A stretch of 64,000 nt of DNA from Schistosoma mansoni (taxonomy: Eukaryota; Platyhelminthes; Trematoda; Strigeidida; Schistosomatidae): positions 24,359,510 through 24,423,509 of the forward strand of contig NC_031496.1 of NCBI RefSeq assembly GCF_000237925.1, in the 5' to 3' direction. Shown in pieces: positions 59,701 through 64,000 of this stretch. Below the pieces are notes generated by a model that saw only the letters and a list, made by a program, of their open reading frames with translations, had not been told where the DNA came from and ran no database searches. The translations under genes were made by a program, and so were the position numbers. The first letter of the stretch is position 1; each line of letters begins with the position of its first letter.

Positions 59701-61948
59701 GATGACTGATATTCGTAGTAACGAAAGACAGTACATGTACGTAAAGAATGATTTTGCGAAATGCACATGAATAAAATGCTAGTAATGAAAAGTCAATTTG
59801 TGACTTTGAGATTTTGCCGTCATTAAAAAAGCATTACTATGTTTGAGGCAATTAGTCCTTTTGATAAATTTGAATTACTCACAAAAAGGTCGTGTGTGAC
59901 CGACCTCAAGCAGTTGCCCCTTGGGCACTGTAGTCACGCTCTCAGGTCACTAAGACCACCTCTAACCCAATATCTTTTTCAGGTTCCTCTAGAAAAGCCT
60001 TCCCTTGAACCGTGAGATTAAAATTGCTTTATATCTTTCTTTCTACGAACTAATTCTTTCTTGTATTATATCCTTATATGCAGTCTTTCTTTTATATATT
60101 GCTACCATTGAAGTAACTACTTCTATGAATTTGGTGTCCATCTTGTGGTGCTAGTGAGGTGTGGCAACTTGAACCGATGCAAATATGTGCCTGATCCTAC
60201 GTTGTAGTTGACTGACTGATGTGGGTTTTAAATTTTCGTATGGCCGAGGCTTCAATAAGCCTTGGTATACCCCCTTCATTACTTTTGTACACCACCACAA
60301 AAACCGTGTTAAGATAAATATTATGACCTGTTTCAACTATGTTTGCGGTAGAGGCCGATGGTTGTGTATCATCTACTGGTCCTACGTTGTCGCTGACTGA
60401 CTGATCATCTACTCTTATTGAGTCATTTGATTTTAATTGTTTTTGTAACTATTTAAGTAAATGTCCAAACACCCTAATTTGTAGTTCACGGTTATTCCTC
60501 CTTATGTTCATGTGGCCACACACACAAATGCTAATTGGTAAACACAGTGGAATGTGACACAATCATATATATGTCATTTAGGTTTTCACTAACGCACGGA
60601 CCTTTGTTACATAGTACGTTTACTTACAACTGATTTGAGTCCTCGTTTCAGTACAAAACCATTTGACTAACCTCTGAATGTTAGGGTAATGTAATAAGGA
60701 TTTTTTGGTGCCAAAGTGTAGTAGGTTTCACTAGTGTTTTTTTGACTGAACTGATATCAATTGATGACGAGAAGTGTCATAATTAGAAAGCATAAAGGAA
60801 AGTATCCATACAGAAACCGCTGAACAGATAACTACTTTAGCCTGGTGCTATCGCTTTAATTTGAAGCATTTGTTCCCACCCTTCATCTGCCCTAATAATA
60901 TTGTTTAATTATCCAGCGTGATGAGTTTCACATTATTTTTTTACTATCTTTGTCTTCTCTTACCCTTTATTTGTCTAGTTGATCTTTTATTTTTATACAT
61001 AAATGTTCCTAAGTATATGTGTGATCAGATTGTTCAAAATATATTGCACCAATATAACATCAGTCAGTGAGCTACAACGTAGGACGAGGCACATATATGC
61101 ATCGATCCAAGTTGCCATACCTCGTTAGCACAACAAGATGAACACCGGATTCATAGAAGTGGTTATTTTAGTGGTGGTAGTATATAAAAAATAGGTTGTA
61201 TATAAGGATATAGTATAGGAAGGAAGACAGATATGAAGCAATTTTAATCTTAAGGTTTAAGGGAAGACAGAGTGTATACACCTACGCCATTGTGATCGAT
61301 TCTGAGCCATGTCACCTAGTGTCTCCAACCATCGGTTACGATAGTCACGCGGACTCCAATATAACATAGTTCTGATAATATTCGTCTTCTTATTACATTA
61401 TCCAGATTACTATATTATTTTATTCATACGAATATCTAATTTATAGGTGATAACTAAGTAATGAATTTAGAATAATGTGATGATATTTTGGTCTTGATAA
61501 GGTAACGTGTCATTTTCTTCAAAAAAGACATTAATGATTTTACATTGATCCATTGAATTCACTTTTCGGTTTGCTTATCTGCTTTTTTACAACTAAGTGG
61601 TCATTCAGGACGTGTAACCTCGTTATCAGTTTCACCGTGTGGACAATGGCTTGCTAGTATTTCCCCATCTGATGGTTATTTACGCATATGGGAAACTTCT
61701 ACAAACTATTGTTTCCGCGTTTATCGTCTTTGTAATCCATGTGCAAAAGAAAAAGTTAAATTAAAACAATATAACAAAACAAGGGAGGTAAATCATGAAG
61801 ATTTACAATTGAATAACAATAATGATAATGATGAAGAGGAAATAAATCATCAACCGAGTGACGATGAAGAAAACTGGTCTCCATCTTCTCCTTCCGCTAG
61901 TGTCTCATGGAATCCTAATCCGGAATTACATCTTTTAGCTGCAGCTAT
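53718..61948 (+). CDS. BOP1: Ribosome biogenesis protein BOP1 (Erb1), 3' partial
   Basis: BOP1 is the scaffold of the nucleolar PeBoW complex (PES1-BOP1-WDR12) needed for 27S/32S pre-rRNA processing and 60S subunit assembly. Exons are 53718-53774, 53808-54110, 54142-54243, 56587-56988, 58241-58512 and 61598-61948, giving 495 residues plus 2 nt. Motifs in order: [90 protein letters not shown], then the first WD repeat (YNGHSGRVTSLSVSPCGQWL...DGYLRIWE) and VSWNPNPELHLLAAA. The start ATG follows an in-frame TGA at 53664-53666. Only 19 residues precede the SDEED block, far fewer than in human BOP1. The remaining WD40 repeats lie beyond the window; the last intron continues for over 2 kb. Confidence 0.95.
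53775..53807 (+). other. BOP1 intron 1, 33-nt micro-intron
   Basis: It reads GTAAGG...AATTAG, directly between DSSDEE and DVRNTVGN. The length is a multiple of three, but read-through ends in an in-frame TAG. Removal rebuilds the invariant SDEEDxRNT block. Confidence 0.92.
54111..54141 (+). other. BOP1 intron 2, 31-nt micro-intron
   Basis: It reads GTAAAC...CTTTCAG between PFE and IWEEWFTKDV. Retention shifts the frame and stops translation within about 20 codons. At 31 nt it is near the lowest size known for spliceosomal introns. Confidence 0.9.
54244..56586. other. BOP1 intron 3
   Basis: 2.3 kb. It holds an HH-1 tail fragment (55013-55115) and a 64-codon open frame on the minus strand (54811-55005) with no recognised family. 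Otherwise nothing was seen. Confidence 0.6.
55013..55115 (-). repeat. HH-1 tail fragment in BOP1 intron 3
   Basis: It matches the tail segment seen at 33363-33460 and 11515-11600 (the block ending GCCTTGATAT-G--TTAA), without ribozyme or tRNA-like parts. Confidence 0.6.
56587..56988 (+). CDS. BOP1: BOP1 exon 4 with a lineage-specific acidic insert
   Basis: It opens with [20 protein letters not shown] and closes with [20 protein letters not shown], both conserved. Between them lie about 100 residues (LSDRDNLDELRRYGAYMASG ... DADYDEEPLSFSAFDVSTYV ... RPPRPRPYQKAPEE), where human BOP1 has about 36. The reading frame is open throughout the exon, so the insert is coding rather than an unspliced intron. 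Confidence 0.9.
57142..57180 (+). ncRNA. Possible Penelope-type minimal hammerhead motif
   Basis: CTGAAGA at 57142-57148, then a 6-bp stem GTGGCT/AGTCAC with a 7-nt loop, GAAAC at 57169-57173 and ATC at 57174-57176. It fits the short stem-III hammerheads known from Penelope-like retroelements. The flank is AT-rich with TTTA repeats. It lies in BOP1 intron 4, sense strand. The element itself is not otherwise recognised. Confidence 0.5.
57885..57965 (+). repeat. tRNA-like head of an unassigned short element
   Basis: ATGGCTCAGTGGTTAAAGAC (A-box-like) and GGTTCGAACCCC (B-box-like) are spaced as in a tRNA, but the acceptor ends do not pair. No hammerhead follows. It lies in BOP1 intron 4 (56989-58240). 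Confidence 0.55.
59395..59655 (+). mobile_element. LINE D 3' fragment with TAAA tail
   Basis: A second copy of the 30350-30600 segment, with a small internal deletion (the GCACCTTGG part), in BOP1 intron 58513-61597. It abuts a LINE C fragment (59180-59395). Confidence 0.65.
61055..61375 (-). mobile_element. LINE C 3' end with TGAC tail
   Basis: The minus strand runs from the end of ORF2 through the 3' UTR to ACGTTGTAGCTCACTGACTG. The UTR with the same TGAC-type tail recurs in plus at 38035-38255, 60030-60215 and, shorter, 60360-60405, which marks this tail as the family's 3' terminus. Confidence 0.75.
61598..61948 (+). CDS. BOP1: BOP1 exon 6: first WD40 repeat with acidic insert
   Basis: It encodes GHSGRVTSLSVSPCGQWLAS and DGYLRIWETSTNYCFRVYRL, the first WD repeat. 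An Asn/Asp/Glu-rich loop follows (NNNNDNDEEEINHQPSDDEE), then WSPSSPSASVSWNPNPELHL. Vertebrate BOP1 has only a short link here. The exon ends at AT/GTAAGT. Confidence 0.92.
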
Positions 61949-62467
61949 GTAAGTAATGTTTATCATTATTAGTAAGAATTTGAAATAACCTGTTGTTGAT
62001 ATTAAGAGCTGAATTTAGATTAATCTCTGTATATATATGCATTCCGTATGTATTGTCCCGACCTAACCATTTTGTCACAAGTTGTATCGAATAGATGAAT
62101 GGTAGCTATAGGTGGAACCCAGGATGCGGTTTTCATCCTACCAACAAGTCCTAAATAGAATAAAACTCGGCCACCCGAAGTTCATCTATTCTATCTACAT
62201 TTGAATTATTATAATTTTCTTCTCTCGCTACTTTGGTACTTTAACTTTGTCTCATATGTTTATTATTTTCAACTCGTTTCTAGAAATAAAGGTATTGAGT
62301 CACTTTCATGATTATTCTCTGTCTAGGTTTTTATTAGTATAATAACTCGAACTAGAGACTTGAAAGCGGAATCGGATATAACAAATGAAAATTGTAATAT
62401 GACAAGGACTAGAACTCTCTGTCAGAATTGTAATATAACTTCTCATGGATCAATAAATACAAGATAG

Positions 62468-62885
62468 TGAACACTTTTGGAGTGGAATTCAGGACTTCCA
62501 TTTCGTTCTATTTGTGACTCGTCAGTTGGACTTACCTACATCCCAGAGCTGATGTTCACTCCAGGACTTAAACCAAGCATTGTTCGCTCCAAATACTATT
62601 GCGTTATCCACTTAGCTACTGAGTCCAGACAACCATCAACTCGTGCAATAAGGTGAAGTCCCGGAATGATCATCGACTCTCAGACGCAGGTACATTCAGA
62701 TGATGGTTCGCAAATAGGACGAAATGGGCGTCTTGCACACCAATTCTAGCCACTGTCTATTTCTACCTACAATGCTTATGACTTAACGGCGGTATCGGGG
62801 CAATCTGCAAAAATGCACAAATACCAAAAAGAGACTAATCAATTGCAGTCCTAAGCATCGACCGTAAGATTCAAACAATCAATGT
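62468..62885. repeat. HH-1 fold-back pair past BOP1 exon 6
   Basis: A minus-orientation hammerhead and tRNA-like head (62475-62650) is followed by a plus-orientation hammerhead and tail (62670-62885). The plus copy keeps CGAAA and GTC but its CUGANGA box is altered (GATGATGG). A separate worn fragment is at 62095-62165. Confidence 0.7.
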
Positions 62886-63124
62886 AAATTAATTAGAAAT
62901 CTACTTTTCTTATCCAAAACTCAAAGGGTTTCTTTGACTACACACTTACATGCATTAATTATTAGCAAGTTAAGTATGACACTGCACTGATATAAATTAA
63001 TGTCACACAGAATTTGTTGATTATAAAAAAGGGTTATAATAAATTTAATAGAAGATTTGAATGTTGGGGATGCTAGTTCTCCATGAATCACTTGGTAAAC
63101 TTTTTATTGTTTTATGAGTTAATT

Positions 63125-63460
63125 GTGGGAATTTGGATTTCTCATCTTCATACGTAAAGCGCCGATTATTACCATCCGTTTGTATTTTCCACCTGAAAGG
63201 ACCTTAACGTCATTGGTACGTTTTTTTCTTAGTGCTCTATTTTGTAACGCTTTTCAGGGACATTTTTGTATTGTATATATCATTAATAAACTGAGTGCCG
63301 GGTATTCGTCCTTCCGGGCTGTTTGTGGAATTAGATATTCTCCCAGCTGAACCTAATCTTCCTCTGGTTAGCACGTCCTTGCGCTCAGAGGAATAACTTA
63401 ACTTTATCCTATCATTGCGTTTCTAGTTTTCTTTCCGTTCTCCGGTCCAAGTTAATATCA
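63125..63460 (+). mobile_element. Possible LTR-like segment
   Basis: TGTGGGAATTTGG at the left, an internal AATAAA followed by a GC-richer stretch near 63295, and an end near AATATCA. The size and layout fit an LTR, but no target duplication or second copy is seen. Confidence 0.3.
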
Positions 63461-64000
63461 TAATATCGCGAACATAGCGACGAAACAGTAAATTAATGCA
63501 CAATGAAATCCGATACAAAGGATGGAAAGGTGGTGCTATTCTGAACAAAAATGACTCGCTGAATTATCACCTGACATTACACTTATGTCCTTCCTAACAA
63601 TTAGAATGTGTAAATTGAAATCCTATTGATAGTTTCTGTCATCGTGGACACCGGCACTAACTGAAGAATTAGTGAAATATAGTTGAAAAGGCACTGTGGG
63701 TTTGCTTTCGTTTGCTAGCCCACTAGTGACTCGCCTCGGAAGTTTTTTGAAGTTTTGGTGTTTGGTCGTAAGTGGTAAATTATATCTATATTAGAAGAGA
63801 AACAATTGTCTGCAATTGCCTTAGATGGCTCGTACATGTCATTGGACACCGACCCAGTATTTCCAATAGCCCCTTGTTAGTAAATGCAAATTACTTAGTT
63901 GGCATTAGTGCGATGACTGAAACCAAAGGTTGGAGACTATGGATGACATGGTCCAAATCCATTCACTTTGTCATCCTTTAGACTTTAAGTTTAGAAATTA

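Noticed and set aside
61949-64000. Next BOP1 exon
   Set aside because: No segment encodes the expected second WD repeat, so the exon must lie beyond the window.
1-64000. CRISPR arrays, operons, bacterial-type promoters
   Set aside because: The window is eukaryotic; spliced genes and dispersed retroelements account for the repeats.

Overview
The window looks like a trematode genome, almost certainly Schistosoma. The DNA is AT-rich, genes have many exons, and introns are large and packed with relics of non-LTR retrotransposons. Many dispersed tRNA-derived elements carry hammerhead ribozyme cores; the commonest type matches the schistosome Sm-alpha ribozyme. The species cannot be fixed from sequence alone.

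Three host genes can be read exon by exon. (1) 10172-33145, + strand: the voltage-gated calcium channel beta subunit, 10 exons from the region before SH3 through SH3, HOOK, GK and a long C-terminal tail to the stop. Its 5' exons are not seen. It has Cys and Ala at the two normally conserved PKC-site serines of the beta interaction domain, the hallmark of the schistosome variant beta subunit linked to praziquantel action. (2) 48042-34526, - strand: a complete 8-exon, 300-residue FAM221A orthologue, convergent with the first gene. (3) 53718-61948 and beyond, + strand: the first six exons of BOP1 (ribosome biogenesis, PeBoW complex), through the first WD40 repeat; the rest lies past the window end.

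Repeats fill nearly everything else. There are three tRNA-like, hammerhead-bearing short element families: HH-1 = Sm-alpha type, HH-2 = a roughly 400 bp family with a CUGAGGAG core, and HH-3 = a 342 bp unit near 32200. Four LINE groups are present: A, RTE-like with a TTAC/GTAA tail; B, CR1-like; C, with a TGAC tail; D, known only from its 3' end, with a TAAA tail. There are also several solo LTRs, two with clear target-site duplications.

The most notable points are: two intact sense-strand hammerheads of different families inside one calcium-channel intron; a head-to-tail HH-3 partial dimer; a recurrent fold-back layout of hammerhead elements; four micro-introns of 31-38 nt at the 5' ends of FAM221A and BOP1; and a LINE 3' end about 50 bp upstream of the BOP1 start codon. 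The three genes do not form one pathway; they are neighbours only.
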